The position numbers and the translations under genes were made by a program. The notes beneath the pieces are model-generated. The model did not search any database. It was not told the origin of the DNA and saw nothing but the letters and a program-made list of their open reading frames with translations. 64,000 nt of DNA from Methylobacteriaceae bacterium (lineage in GTDB: Bacteria > Pseudomonadota > Alphaproteobacteria > Rhizobiales > Beijerinckiaceae): contig CANEZL010000018.1 of the NCBI GenBank assembly GCA_947444195.1, positions 1 to 64,000 on the forward strand. Direction: 5' to 3'. Each line of letters starts with the position of its first letter. The first letter of the stretch is position 1. This document shows positions 15,754 through 22,814 of the stretch, in pieces.

Positions 15754-16558
15754 GATCCTGGCCTCGCTCTTTCCGGACGGCCACGCGGTCCGGGTCGCGG
15801 ACGGGCTCATCGGCGGGGACGGGCCCTTCGCGGAGGGCCAAGCGACCGTGATCGGCGTCGACGGCGACACGGCCCTCGGGGTCGAGGGGGCCCTCGCCCT
15901 CGCCCGCGCGGTGCTCGACGCGGTGCGCGTTGGAGATGGAGCGCGCTCCGCCGACGTGGATGCCGGTTCGGCGCGCGAGAGCGCGCGAAAGCAAGGGCTC
16001 GGAGCCGGCGACGATCGCGGCGCGGTGGGCAACGGCGCCAAGGCGCCGATCCTGGTGCTCGTCGATTCCGACAGCCAGCGCATGAGCCGGCGCGACGAAC
16101 TCCTCGGCCTCAACGAGTGCCTCGCCCATCTCGCCAAGGCGCTGCTGCTCGCCGACCAGGCCGGCCACCCGACGGTGGGGCTGATCTACGGGCATTCGGC
16201 CGCCGGCGCCTTCATCGCCACGGCGCTGGCGACGCGGGTGCTCGCGGCGCTCCCCGGCGCCGATCCGAGCGTGATGGACCTGCCCTCGGTGGCCCGCGTC
16301 ACCAAGCTGCCGCTGGACAAGCTCCAGGAGATGGCGAAGTCCACCCCCGTCTTCGCGCCGGGCCTCGACAACATGGTCGCGACAGGCGCCGTGCACGCGG
16401 TGCTCGATCCCGGGAAGCCCCTCGCCGGCCAGATCCGGGCGCTGATCGCCGAGGCGGCGGCGGAGGACGTGCGCGACCGCCTCGGCGCCGCGCGCGGCGG
16501 CCGGCCGGTGGCGCAGGCGGTGGCCGAGGCGGTCGCCGCCGCGGCGCTCCGGGGCTAG
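15740..16558 (+). CDS. mdcE: Malonate decarboxylase gamma subunit, with an in-frame insertion
   Basis: A 272-residue partner of MdcD. Conserved parts are ILVLVDSDSQRMSRRDELLGLNE, GHPTVGLIYGHSAAGAFIATAL (oxyanion hole) and PSVMDLPSVARVTKL. Between the helix ending AVRV (residue 64) and the strand PILVLVD (residue 103) lie about 35 residues rich in Ala, Gly, Ser, Arg and Asp, where Pseudomonas-type MdcE as I recall it has only a short linker. The DNA there (15932-16036) contains a 12-bp palindrome and resembles a repeat at 62944. The enzyme core is intact, so the insert probably forms a surface loop. The stop TAG lies in a motif resembling another intergenic repeat. Confidence 0.93.
   Translation: MTLAEILASLFPDGHAVRVADGLIGGDGPFAEGQATVIGVDGDTALGVEGALALARAVLDAVRVGDGARSADVDAGSARESARKQGLGAGDDRGAVGNGAKAPILVLVDSDSQRMSRRDELLGLNECLAHLAKALLLADQAGHPTVGLIYGHSAAGAFIATALATRVLAALPGADPSVMDLPSVARVTKLPLDKLQEMAKSTPVFAPGLDNMVATGAVHAVLDPGKPLAGQIRALIAEAAAEDVRDRLGAARGGRPVAQAVAEAVAAAALRG
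15932..16036. repeat. Palindromic repeat-like element inserted in frame in mdcE
   Basis: This 105-bp stretch holds GGAGCGCGCTCC (15938-15949, perfect palindrome) and CGCGCGAGAGCGCGCG (about 15972-15987). Its segment 15948-15966, read on the minus strand, matches 62944-62962 at 17 of 19 bases. It keeps the reading frame and has no stop. It seems to be a mobile or copy-prone intergenic repeat fixed inside a gene. Confidence 0.5.
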
Positions 16559-16584
16559 AGCACGATGCGGGAAGGGGAGATCCG
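16554..16584. repeat. Fragment resembling intergenic repeat module B at the mdcE/mdcG junction
   Basis: The bases CTAGAGCACGATGCGG followed by a diverged stretch ending ATCCGG match the first 31 bases of the repeat module at 26988 and 63074. The mdcE stop and the mdcG ATG both lie in it. Confidence 0.45.
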
Positions 16585-17212
16585 GCGGCACGACCTCGTC
16601 CGGGCCGAGCCCGGGGCCTTCGCCGCCGCTTTGCGGGCGCAGGCCCTCGGGCAGGGCGCCCCGGGGACGGACTGGGCCGCGCGGGGCCGCCCCCTGATCG
16701 TGCGCCGCTACCATCCGGGGGAGGATCGGGGCCTCGTCCCCCTCGGCCTGCCCCTGCCCCCGGCGGCGGGCAAGCGCCGCATCGGCCTCGCCCTGCCGGC
16801 GGCGGCGCTCGGGCCCTTGCCCGCCCCGACGCTCGCCGCGGTGCGCGGCCACGCGCCCGCCTCCTGGCAGCCGGTCCTCGACGCGCTCCTCGCCCTCGGG
16901 GCGGACCACGGCCTCGTGCCGCGCCCCTTCGGCAGCCTGCTCTGGCAGGCGCTCACCGGCCTGCCCTACCTGTCGCGGACCTCCGACCTCGACCTGCTCT
17001 GGCCGGTCGAGGACCGGCCGCCGCCGGGCTTCCTCGCGGGCCTCGCCCGCATCGCCGCAGCCGCCCCGATGGGGATCGACGGCGAGATCCTGCTGCCGGA
17101 CGGGGCCGGCATCCACTGGCGCGAACTCTTCGAGGGGCGCGACGCGGTCCTGGCCAAGCATCTCGACCGGCTGGAGATGCGGTCCGTGGCGCCTCCTCGG
17201 GAGGTGGCGTGA
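16565..17212 (+). CDS. mdcG: Phosphoribosyl-dephospho-CoA transferase (MdcC holo-synthase)
   Basis: A 215-residue nucleotidyltransferase-like enzyme. It attaches the phosphoribosyl-dephospho-CoA group to the carrier serine of MdcC and releases pyrophosphate. RHDLVRAEPG near the N-terminus, GKRRIGLALP, VRGHAPASWQPVLDALL and especially LSRTSDLDLLWPV (paired Asp for metal binding, near residues 141-144) identify it. ATG 16565 is 6 bp after the mdcE stop; the first seven codons lie in a stretch resembling repeat module B. The stop overlaps the mdcB ATG. Confidence 0.93.
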   Translation: MREGEIRRHDLVRAEPGAFAAALRAQALGQGAPGTDWAARGRPLIVRRYHPGEDRGLVPLGLPLPPAAGKRRIGLALPAAALGPLPAPTLAAVRGHAPASWQPVLDALLALGADHGLVPRPFGSLLWQALTGLPYLSRTSDLDLLWPVEDRPPPGFLAGLARIAAAAPMGIDGEILLPDGAGIHWRELFEGRDAVLAKHLDRLEMRSVAPPREVA

Positions 17213-18234
17213 TGGGGGGCGGACCTGCACCGCTCCCGAGCTGTCCTCGACGGTCCTCGAACGGGGCGCGGGTCCCCTCTCCCGTGTTGGCTAGGGATGC
17301 ACACATCTCCGGAGGAGGCGCGGACGGCTCCGCGCCCGCCCCGGCCGGTGCGGTCTTCCGGAGCATCGCCGCCGCCGCGGTCGAGGCCTTGCGCCTCGAA
17401 CTGGAGACCTATCCCAAGCCCGGCCTCGTCAGCCTGGTCGACAGCGGCAGCCACGACGACATGGACGCCGCCACCTTCCGGGCGAGCGCGGCGGCGCTCG
17501 AACCCCACTTCGCCGAGCTCGCCCGTGCGGGTGCTGCGGGCCTGGAGATGGCGCGGCTGCGCCGGATCGGGCTCGCCGCGGAGGCCGCGATGCGGGGGGC
17601 CACGGGGGGCGTGAACACCCATCGCGGCGCGATCTTCGGGCTCGGCCTGCTGGTCTCGGCGGCCGGCGCCCTCGCCGGGGCGGGGCCTTTCCCTGCCGGG
17701 GCGGGTCCTTTCCCTGCCGGGGCGGGTCCTTTCCCTGCCGGGGCACTTGGCGCCCACGTCCGCGCCCGCCACGCCCGCGCCATCCTCGACGGGCCGGTGC
17801 CCCTCGACGCGCCGGGGGCGCGGGCGCGCCGCGCCTACCGGGTCGGCGGCGCCCCGGCGGAGGCGGCGGCGGGCTTTCCCACCCTCTACCGGGTCGGCCT
17901 GCCCGCCCTGCGCCTGGCCCGCCGCCTGCGGCCGGGGGACGAGGCCGCCGCCCGCGCCGGCTGCTGCCTCGCCCTCGTCGCCGGCCTGGAGGACACCAAC
18001 CTCCTCCACCGGGGCGGCCTCGACGGCTACCGCTTCGCGCGGGCCGCCGCCGCCGCCTTCTGCGCGGACGGCGGCGTGGGGCAGGCCGACTGGTTCGCGC
18101 GGGCGCAGGACCTGCACCGCGCCTTCGTCGCCCGCCGCCTCAGCCCCGGCGGGGCCGCCGACCTCCTCGCCATGACCCTGTTCGTCGACCGGTTCGAGGC
18201 CGGGTTCGAGACCCGGCGGGGGGCGCTGCCGTGA
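17212..18234 (+). CDS. mdcB: Triphosphoribosyl-dephospho-CoA synthase
   Basis: A 340-residue enzyme that makes the prosthetic-group precursor 2'-(5''-triphosphoribosyl)-3'-dephospho-CoA from ATP and dephospho-CoA. Family motifs are LELETYPKPGLVSLVDSGSHDDMD, RRIGLAAEAAM, GGVNTHRGAIFGLGLL and the C-terminal GLEDTNLLHRGG. ATG 17212 is part of TGATG with the mdcG stop. About 40 N-terminal residues are low complexity, so a start nearer 17300 cannot be excluded. A triple 21-bp repeat in the middle adds a Gly/Pro/Phe/Ala loop (GAGPFPA repeated) not expected in the family. Confidence 0.92.
   Translation: MGGGPAPLPSCPRRSSNGARVPSPVLARDAHISGGGADGSAPAPAGAVFRSIAAAAVEALRLELETYPKPGLVSLVDSGSHDDMDAATFRASAAALEPHFAELARAGAAGLEMARLRRIGLAAEAAMRGATGGVNTHRGAIFGLGLLVSAAGALAGAGPFPAGAGPFPAGAGPFPAGALGAHVRARHARAILDGPVPLDAPGARARRAYRVGGAPAEAAAGFPTLYRVGLPALRLARRLRPGDEAAARAGCCLALVAGLEDTNLLHRGGLDGYRFARAAAAAFCADGGVGQADWFARAQDLHRAFVARRLSPGGAADLLAMTLFVDRFEAGFETRRGALP
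17674..17736. repeat. Three tandem 21-bp repeats within mdcB
   Basis: Units at 17674-17694, 17695-17715 and 17716-17736 are nearly identical (unit begins GCCGGGGCGGG) and encode AGAGPFP three times. The length is a multiple of three, so copy-number change would alter only the loop length. Confidence 0.9.
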
Positions 18235-19169
18235 CGCTCGGCGTGCTCCTCTCCGGCCAGGGCGGGCAGCATCCGGAGATGTTCGCGCTCACCGCCGGGG
18301 CGCCCGAGGCGGAGGCGGTCTTCGCCGCCGCCGCCCCCCTCCTCGGCCGCGACCCCCGCGACCTCGTGCGGCGGCCGGGGGCGGACCTGCACGGCAACCG
18401 CACCGGCCAGATCCTGTGCTGCGTGGCGGCGCTCGCCGGCTGGCGCGTGATCGCGCCGGCCCTGCCCGCCCGCACCGCGGTGGTCGGCTACAGCGTCGGC
18501 GACCTCGCGGCCTGGGGCTGCGCCGGCCGGCTCGATGCCGGGGCGGTGCTGCGCCTCGCCGCCGCCCGCGCCGAGGCGATGGACGCCGCCTGCCCCGAGG
18601 GCCACGGCCTGGCCGGCATCCGCGGGATCCCCCTCGCGCGCGTCGCGGACCTGGCGGCGGCGCACGGCTGCCACCTCGCCATCCGCAACGCCGCCGACAG
18701 CGCCGTGGCGGGCGGCCCCCGCGCGGCCCTGGACGCCCTCTGCGCGGCGGCGCTGGCGGGGGGCGCGCTCCGCGCCGTCCTGCTGCCGGTGCGCACGCCC
18801 TCCCACACCCCCCTGCTCGCCGCCGCGGCCGCGCGTTTCCGCGCCGCCCTGGAGGCCGAGCCCCTGGACCGGCCGGGGCGCGGCGCCCCGCGCCTCCTGG
18901 CGGGGCTCGACGGGACGGCGGTGTTCGACGCCGAGGCCGGCCGCGCGAAGCTCGCCCGCCAAGTGGGCGAGACCCTGGACTGGGCGGCCTGCCTCGTGGC
19001 TCTGGGCGAGTTCGGCGCCCGCCGGGTGCTCGAACTCGGCCCCGGCCACGCGCTTGCCACCATGGCCCGCGACGCCCTGCCGGAGGCGGGGGTGCACGCC
19101 CTCGCCGACTTCCGGTCCGCGGACGGGGTGCGACGCTGGATCGCGGACGCTTCCCGAGATCCCGTTTGA
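18231..19169 (+). CDS. mdcH: Malonate decarboxylase epsilon subunit (malonyl-CoA:ACP transacylase)
   Basis: A 312-residue FabD-like acyltransferase that charges MdcC with malonyl or acetyl groups to start the cycle. LLSGQGGQHPEM (residues 7-16) and VVGYSVGDLAAWG with Ser88 in G-x-S-x-G are diagnostic; VRTPSHTPLL supplies the catalytic His region and ELGPGHALATM closes the fold. GTG 18231 overlaps the mdcB stop by 4 bp. It is the last mdc gene. A perfect 14-bp palindrome lies 47 bp after the stop (19216-19229) and may mark the transcript end. Confidence 0.94.
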   Translation: MTLGVLLSGQGGQHPEMFALTAGAPEAEAVFAAAAPLLGRDPRDLVRRPGADLHGNRTGQILCCVAALAGWRVIAPALPARTAVVGYSVGDLAAWGCAGRLDAGAVLRLAAARAEAMDAACPEGHGLAGIRGIPLARVADLAAAHGCHLAIRNAADSAVAGGPRAALDALCAAALAGGALRAVLLPVRTPSHTPLLAAAAARFRAALEAEPLDRPGRGAPRLLAGLDGTAVFDAEAGRAKLARQVGETLDWAACLVALGEFGARRVLELGPGHALATMARDALPEAGVHALADFRSADGVRRWIADASRDPV

Positions 19170-19215
19170 CCCGTCGTTCCGGGGCTTTACCTCATCGCCG
19201 AGGTGCCGCGACGAA

Positions 19216-19229
19216 GCCTTCCGGAAGGC
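19216..19229 (+). terminator. Possible weak terminator after mdcH
   Basis: GCCTTCCGGAAGGC is a perfect 14-bp palindrome that can fold as a 5-bp stem. It lacks a T run, so transcription into the TRAP genes may continue. The rest of the 348-bp gap 19170-19517 holds the TRAP promoter and operator and no gene that I can see. Confidence 0.3.
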
Positions 19230-19429
19230 GCCGGGACCTCCTGCCATCGGCGAGGGGCACCTGAGGATAGGGCCGATAGGGGTCGGCCGGCCCGGTCGCT
19301 CGAACGCCTGGAGAGCCCCGCCGAACGAGTTCCGGGCGCGCGGGCCGCCCGTCCACGGACGCCGCGCCGCGCGATAATACGCGCATCCGCCAAGGGCCGG
19401 TTTTCCGTGCGCAGGGAAGCCGGATATCG

Positions 19430-19445
19430 CTTGTAAAAATACAAG
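19430..19445. promoter_or_regulatory. Candidate operator upstream of the TRAP transporter genes
   Basis: CTTGTA-AAAA-TACAAG is a perfect palindrome in a locally AT-rich stretch and covers the -35 box of the next feature. The half-sites TTGTA/TACAA resemble the MdcY operator known from Acinetobacter (ATTGTATACAAT), but with four extra central bases. Confidence 0.55.
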
Positions 19446-19458
19446 ACTGCCGCATAAT
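19431..19458 (+). promoter_or_regulatory. Likely sigma-70 promoter of the TRAP operon
   Basis: TTGTAA (19431-19436) and CATAAT (19453-19458) are separated by 16 bp, 59 bp before the start codon. The -35 box lies inside the palindrome at 19430-19445, an arrangement suited to repression. Confidence 0.55.
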
Positions 19459-19517
19459 GCCGGCGCAGTCGAACATGAACCAATAATCGACGCTGTCTCT
19501 CAAGGGAGAGAAACGCC

Positions 19518-20540
19518 ATGACGACGACACGACGGAGCGTGCTCGCTTCGGCCCTCGCCGCGCCCGCGCTGCTGCGCTTCGGGCTCGGCGCCGCCCAGGC
19601 CGCCGCCACCCTGAAACTCTCGCACCAATTCCCCGGCGGCACCATCGACGAGGGTGACTTCCGCGACCGGATGTGCCGGAAGTTCGCGGCCTTGGTCACC
19701 GAGCGCTCGAAGGGCGCGCTGGAGGTGCAGGTCTATCCCGGTTCCTCCCTGATGAAGACGAACGCCCAGTTCGGCGCCGTCCGCAAGGGCGCGCTCGACA
19801 TGTCGCTCTACCCCCTGCCCTACGCGGGCGGCGAGGTGCCGGAGATGAATATCGGGCTGATGCCCGCGCTGGTCACCTCCTACCAGCAGGCGCTCGCCTG
19901 GAAGAGCGCGCCGGTCGGCCGCAAGATCACCGAGATCCTCGAATCGAAGGGCGTCGTCCTCGTCTCCTGGGTCTGGCAGGCGGGCGGCGTCGCGAGCCGC
20001 GAGCGTCCCCTCTACGTGCCCGGCGACGCCAGGGGCATGAAGGTCCGCGGCGGCTCCCGCGAGATGGACCTGATGATGAAGCAGGCGGGGGCGGCGACCC
20101 TCTCGATCCCCTCGAACGAATCCTACGCCGCCATGCAGACGGGGGCGTGCGACGCCGTCATCACCTCCTCCACCAGCCTGATCTCGTTCCGCCTGGAGGA
20201 GATCTCCAAGGCCCTCGTCTCGGGCCGCGAGCGCTCGTACTGGTTCATGCTGGAGCCGATCATGATCTCGAAGATCGTGTTCGACCGCCTGCCCAAGGAC
20301 CAGCGGGACCTCGTCATGGCGGTGGGCGCCGAGCTCGAGAGCTTCGGCCAGGCCGGGGCCAAGGCCGACGACACCCGCGTCGAGGAGGTCTTCGGCAAGG
20401 CCGGGGCCAAGGTGCAGAACCTCGACGAGGCGACGCTGGGGCAGTGGCGCACCCTCGCCCGCGAGAGCGCGTGGAAGGATTTCGCCGCCAAGAACGCCTC
20501 CTGCGCCGAGCTTCTCAAGCTGGCGGAGCAGGTCTCGTGA
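19518..20540 (+). CDS. TRAP transporter substrate-binding protein, DctP family (likely for malonate)
   Basis: A 340-residue periplasmic binding protein. The N-terminus has TTRRSVLASALAAPALL, a twin-arginine-like signal with cleavage near AQA-A. The mature part follows the DctP family: LKLSHQFPGGTIDEGDF, VTERSKGALEVQVYPGSSL, GMKVRGGSREMDLMMK (with the arginine expected to bind a carboxylate) and GACDAVITSS. GGGAGAG before ATG 19518 is a good ribosome site. It directly follows the malonate decarboxylase operon, and a malonate TRAP system (MatPQM) is known from Sinorhizobium, so malonate is the likely substrate; this is inference. Confidence 0.88.
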   Translation: MTTTRRSVLASALAAPALLRFGLGAAQAAATLKLSHQFPGGTIDEGDFRDRMCRKFAALVTERSKGALEVQVYPGSSLMKTNAQFGAVRKGALDMSLYPLPYAGGEVPEMNIGLMPALVTSYQQALAWKSAPVGRKITEILESKGVVLVSWVWQAGGVASRERPLYVPGDARGMKVRGGSREMDLMMKQAGAATLSIPSNESYAAMQTGACDAVITSSTSLISFRLEEISKALVSGRERSYWFMLEPIMISKIVFDRLPKDQRDLVMAVGAELESFGQAGAKADDTRVEEVFGKAGAKVQNLDEATLGQWRTLARESAWKDFAAKNASCAELLKLAEQVS

Positions 20541-21226
20541 GCCACGCCTTCGACGCGGCCTCCGCCGCCGCCGAGACCCGGGCGGCCCCCGCGCCCCGCG
20601 CGCCGGGCCCCCTGGGCGCCGTCGAGGCCGCGCTGCGCGGCCTCAACCACCTCATCCTGACGCTCGGCGGGCTCGCCCTCGTCGTCGCCTGCCTCGTGCT
20701 CAGCTACAGCGTCCTGATCCGCTACGTCTTCAAGGAACCGACGGATTGGCAGGACGAGATGGCGGTGTTCCTGATCGTGGGCGCCACCTTCGGCTCGGCC
20801 GCCGCCGTCCAGGCCAAGCGCGGCCACGTGGCCATCGAGGCGCTCACCGGCCTGCTGCCCGCGGGCGTCAACCGCGTGCGGCTCCTGCTCGCGGACGTGA
20901 TCAGCTTCGTCTTCGTGGCCTTCTTCACCTGGAAGAGCTGGAGCCTGCTGCACGAGGCCTGGGTCGACGGGCAGGTCTCGCAATCGACCTGGGGCCCGCC
21001 CCTGTGGATCCCCTACGCGCTGATGTCGGTGGGGATGACCCTGCTCGGCCTCCAGCTCCTCCTCCAGATCGCGGAGGCTCTGCTCGCCGGGCCCGGCCGT
21101 GCCGGCTGGGCCGAGCCCAAGATCGGCGTGGCCGCCGACGTCAACCGGGACATGAAGGACCGTCCCGACCTCACACCGCGCGGCCCCGACGTGATGGGCG
21201 CGCAAGGACCGGGAGAGCGTCGATGA
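20537..21226 (+). CDS. TRAP transporter small membrane subunit (DctQ family)
   Basis: A 229-residue inner-membrane protein with four hydrophobic helices (LILTLGGLALVVACLVLSYS, MAVFLIVGATFGSAAA, LLLADVISFVFVAFF, IPYALMSVGMTLLGLQLLLQI) and the DctQ signature VLIRYVFKEPTDWQDEMAVFL. It joins the binding protein to the large permease. GTG 20537 overlaps the upstream stop by 4 bp. The C-terminal 45 residues are charged and cytoplasmic. Confidence 0.9.
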   Translation: MSHAFDAASAAAETRAAPAPRAPGPLGAVEAALRGLNHLILTLGGLALVVACLVLSYSVLIRYVFKEPTDWQDEMAVFLIVGATFGSAAAVQAKRGHVAIEALTGLLPAGVNRVRLLLADVISFVFVAFFTWKSWSLLHEAWVDGQVSQSTWGPPLWIPYALMSVGMTLLGLQLLLQIAEALLAGPGRAGWAEPKIGVAADVNRDMKDRPDLTPRGPDVMGAQGPGERR

Positions 21227-22575
21227 GCGTCGCGGCAATCGGTGCCCTCTACGCGGGGGCGACGCTGACGGCGATGCTGGCCGGCATCCCCATCGCCTTC
21301 GCGCTCGGCTTCGTGGCGCTCGCCTTCATGTTCGTGTTCATGCCCGCCGCCTCCCTCGATACGGTGGCGCAGAACGTCTACGAGGAGATGGCCTCGATCA
21401 CCCTGCTCTCGATCCCGCTCTTCATCCTGAAGGGCGCCGCGATCGGGCGCTCGAAGGCCGGCCAGGACCTCTACACCGCCATGCATGCCTGGATGCACCG
21501 CATCCCCGGGGGCCTGGGCATCGCCAACGTCTTCGCCTGCGCGCTGTTCGCCGCCATGGCGGGCTCCTCGCCCGCCACCTGCTCGGCCATCGGATCGGCG
21601 GGCATCCCGGAGATGCGCAAGCGCGGCTACTCGCCGGGCTTCGCCGCGGGCATCATCGCGGCCGGCGGCACGCTCGGCATCCTGCTGCCGCCCTCCATCA
21701 CCATGATCCTCTACGCGGTGGCAGCAGAACAGTCCCTCGGGCGCCTGTTCCTCGCCGGCATCGGCCCGGGCGTGCTGCTGGTGGCCCTGTTCGCGGCCTG
21801 GTCGATCTACCGCTTCCGCTCGGAATACGCGGCGGCGAAGGTGGCCTACGCGGGCGGGGGGGCGCGCTCGGCGATCCTCACCGAGGACACCTACAGCATG
21901 CGCGAGCGCTTCTCGACGCTGCCGCGGGTGCTGCCCTTCGTGGTCCTGCTCACCGGCGTCATGGTGGCGCTCTACGGCGGCTACGCCACGCCCTCGGAGA
22001 CGGCCGGCCTCGGCGGCCTGCTGGCGCTCGGCCTGATCGCGGTGATCTACGGCGTCTGGCGGCCGCGGGACGTGAGCCCGATCCTCACCGCGACGCTGCG
22101 GGAATCGACCATGCTGATGCTCATCATCGGCATGTCGCTCCTCTACGCCTACGTGATGAGCTACCTGCACATCTCGCAATCGGCCGCCTCGGCGATCGTG
22201 GCGATGCAGCTCTCGCCCTGGGTGCTGCTCGCCACCATCCTGGCGCTCGTGATCGCGCTGGGCTTCTTCCTGCCCCCGGTGTCGATCATCCTGATGACGG
22301 CGCCGATCATCCTGCCGCCCCTGAAGGATGCGGGCTTCGACCTCGTCTGGTTCGGCGTGGTGATGACGATCACCATGGAGATGGGCCTGATCCACCCGCC
22401 GGTGGGCCTGAACATCTTCGTCATCAAGAACATCGCCCCCGACATCCCGCTCTCGGACATCATCTGGGGCACCCTGCCCTTCGTGATCCTGATGGGCGTG
22501 GCGATCGTCGTGCTCTGCCTCGTCCCCGGCATCGCCATGTGGCTGCCGGACCTGCTCCTGCCCACGACCCGCTGA
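21223..22575 (+). CDS. TRAP transporter large permease subunit (DctM family)
   Basis: A 450-residue permease with about twelve membrane helices, the DctM subunit that uses a Na+ or H+ gradient to import the bound acid. Signs: LTAMLAGIPIAFALGFVALAF, MAGSSPATCSAIGSAGIPEM (the conserved loop), GFAAGIIAAGGTLGILLPPSI and MGLIHPPVGLNIFVIKN. ATG 21223 overlaps the dctQ-like stop (ATGA). It closes the operon; a strong hairpin follows 8 bp after the stop. Confidence 0.93.
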   Translation: MSVAAIGALYAGATLTAMLAGIPIAFALGFVALAFMFVFMPAASLDTVAQNVYEEMASITLLSIPLFILKGAAIGRSKAGQDLYTAMHAWMHRIPGGLGIANVFACALFAAMAGSSPATCSAIGSAGIPEMRKRGYSPGFAAGIIAAGGTLGILLPPSITMILYAVAAEQSLGRLFLAGIGPGVLLVALFAAWSIYRFRSEYAAAKVAYAGGGARSAILTEDTYSMRERFSTLPRVLPFVVLLTGVMVALYGGYATPSETAGLGGLLALGLIAVIYGVWRPRDVSPILTATLRESTMLMLIIGMSLLYAYVMSYLHISQSAASAIVAMQLSPWVLLATILALVIALGFFLPPVSIILMTAPIILPPLKDAGFDLVWFGVVMTITMEMGLIHPPVGLNIFVIKNIAPDIPLSDIIWGTLPFVILMGVAIVVLCLVPGIAMWLPDLLLPTTR

Positions 22576-22583
22576 CGGGGGCC

Positions 22584-22617
22584 GCCCCGCCGGAGCGCAG
22601 GGACGCTCCGGCGGGGC
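22584..22617 (+). terminator. Strong hairpin terminator after the TRAP operon
   Basis: GCCCCGCCGGAGCG and CGCTCCGGCGGGGC form a perfect 14-bp stem with a 6-base loop, starting 8 bp after the DctM stop. The T run is missing, but position and strength point to a terminator. Confidence 0.75.
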
Positions 22618-22660
22618 AGTGGGCCGCGACACATGCCGGTCGCGGTCGCGCGCAGGTTGC

Positions 22661-22676
22661 GCTAGAGCATCGTCCC
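22661..22676. repeat. Short fragment of the intergenic repeat family
   Basis: GCTAGAGCATCGTCCC matches the junction sequence of the larger repeat at 63065-63078 read on the other strand. It lies in the gap between the TRAP operon and the hybrid kinase. Confidence 0.4.
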
Positions 22677-22814
22677 AGGAGAGGGGCTCACAGGCCCTCG
22701 GGGAGGCGCGATGCAGACAGGAGACCCGCGCGCATCGATCCGGATCCGCCGTCCGGAGCGGTGCGGCGCAGCCCGGTCCGCGCGGCGCCCCGGAGCCGTC
22801 CGGCCCGCCTGACC

